Assembly (NCBI GenBank): GCA_964585545.1
Contig: CAZPDT010000003.1
Span: 124,001-188,000 of the forward strand
Length of the DNA stretch: 64,000 bases
Direction of reading: 5' to 3'
Origin: Brumimicrobium sp964585545
GTDB taxonomy: Bacteria > Bacteroidota > Bacteroidia > Flavobacteriales_D > Crocinitomicaceae
Below are positions 63,684-64,000 of this stretch, in pieces. How positions within the stretch are numbered: the first letter of the stretch is position 1; the number at the start of each line of letters is the position of its first letter. The notes beneath the pieces are model-generated. The model was not told the DNA's origin, did not search any database, and was given only the letters and a program-made list of their open reading frames with translations. Made by a program: the position numbers and the translations under genes.

Positions 63684-64000
63684 ATGCTGCGTTTATTACT
63701 TATTCTCTCAATTTCTGGGCTTCTCTTCTCTACGCATGTAAATGCGCAAAAATATACCTATTCCTTTTCTGGAACGGTAAAAGATAGTGCTGAGTTTGTT
63801 ACAAAAATTAAAAGTTTAGAGTGGGTTCAGAAATGCCGACTCTATTTAAAACCTGAAAAGCCAGGAGGGGTAATTTTATTTAGGCTTAGACCCTATGAAG
63901 TAACTTATGATGAAAAAGGGAATCAAATAAACCCAAATACCTTACTCAATATAAAGCAAAAATTATTACAAGAGGGGTTAGAGCCTAAGAAATTAATTCG
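63684..64000 (+). CDS. Exported hypothetical protein (3' end outside window)
   Basis: An open frame from ATG 63684 to the window edge, 105 codons so far. The N terminus is a strong signal peptide (MLRLLLILSISGLLFSTHVNAQ), followed by KYTYSFSGTVKDSAEFVTKIKSLEWVQKCRLYLKP. No family is recognised. The sequence is Bacteroidota-like, and the gene stands divergent from the ClC gene. Confidence 0.7.
   Translation, partial: MLRLLLILSISGLLFSTHVNAQKYTYSFSGTVKDSAEFVTKIKSLEWVQKCRLYLKPEKPGGVILFRLRPYEVTYDEKGNQINPNTLLNIKQKLLQEGLEPKKLI

Noticed and set aside
63563..63787. A 74-residue gene before the right-edge protein
   Set aside because: It overlaps the better-supported exported protein starting at 63684 in another frame and has no family features.
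1..64000. CRISPR array, prophage, toxin-antitoxin or restriction system
   Set aside because: No regularly spaced direct repeats, cas, phage structural, methylase or toxin-like genes were seen; the helicase at 45294 has no nuclease or methylase partner.

Overview
The window is AT-rich chromosomal DNA from a member of the Bacteroidota, most likely Flavobacteriales. Reasons: type A and type B type IX secretion (T9SS) sorting domains, DUF5687, DUF4783 and START-like families, a serine palmitoyltransferase-like gene, menaquinone genes, and candidate promoters of the TAnnTTTG type with no Shine-Dalgarno sites. No transposase, integrase, phage gene, plasmid gene or CRISPR array was seen. Assignment below order is not attempted.

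The most striking feature is a tandem direct duplication of 8,408 bp: 341-8748 is repeated at 8753-17160, separated by 4 bp (ACCA), with no difference seen in any reading frame compared. Each copy carries the 5' part of a secreted lysyl-endopeptidase-like protease, an acyl-CoA thioesterase, an ABC exporter pair, rplU-rpmA, a lipoprotein, rlmH, a DUF4783 gene, a pseudouridine synthase, a YraN-like gene and a small Cys-rich lipoprotein. The left protease copy keeps its GEVED-like C-terminal part and runs off the window. The right copy is cut at the duplication junction and ends in an unrelated 22-residue tail.

17.2-33 kb holds two T9SS cargo proteins, hldD, tig, tRNA-Leu, a NamZ-like muramidase, a LolC/FtsX-like permease, ribD, clpS, tRNA-Arg, an M1 peptidase with a T9SS tail, sodC and a 5'-truncated ypdA remnant. 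Four distinct members of a small lipoprotein family with a CKK(D/N)WTCxC core lie between 8.4 and 31.8 kb.

33-48.5 kb is mostly housekeeping: dnaX, whose gamma and tau parts are in different frames joined at an A10 run, rplS, isochorismate synthase with a hotdog thioesterase (menaquinone), murB, a serine palmitoyltransferase-like enzyme, a GNAT protein, a thiolase, a serine hydrolase, rluF, trxB, a helicase and an ABC-F protein.

48.5-64 kb contains NDH-2, a sodium:solute symporter, a START-like protein, tRNA-Met, a T9SS cargo remnant, a SiaC-like protein, an N-acetylglucosamine kinase-like protein, tag, a PaaY-like protein, a methyltransferase, an SDR, an OsmC/AhpD-like redox pair, a His-rich lipoprotein, a GluR0-type ligand-gated K+ channel candidate, a ClC channel with CBS domains and the start of an exported protein. 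Intergenic palindromic repeats with TAACCCG...TTCAT ends lie at 17.6, 33.0, 48.6 and 53.2 kb. Two of them sit next to gene remnants.
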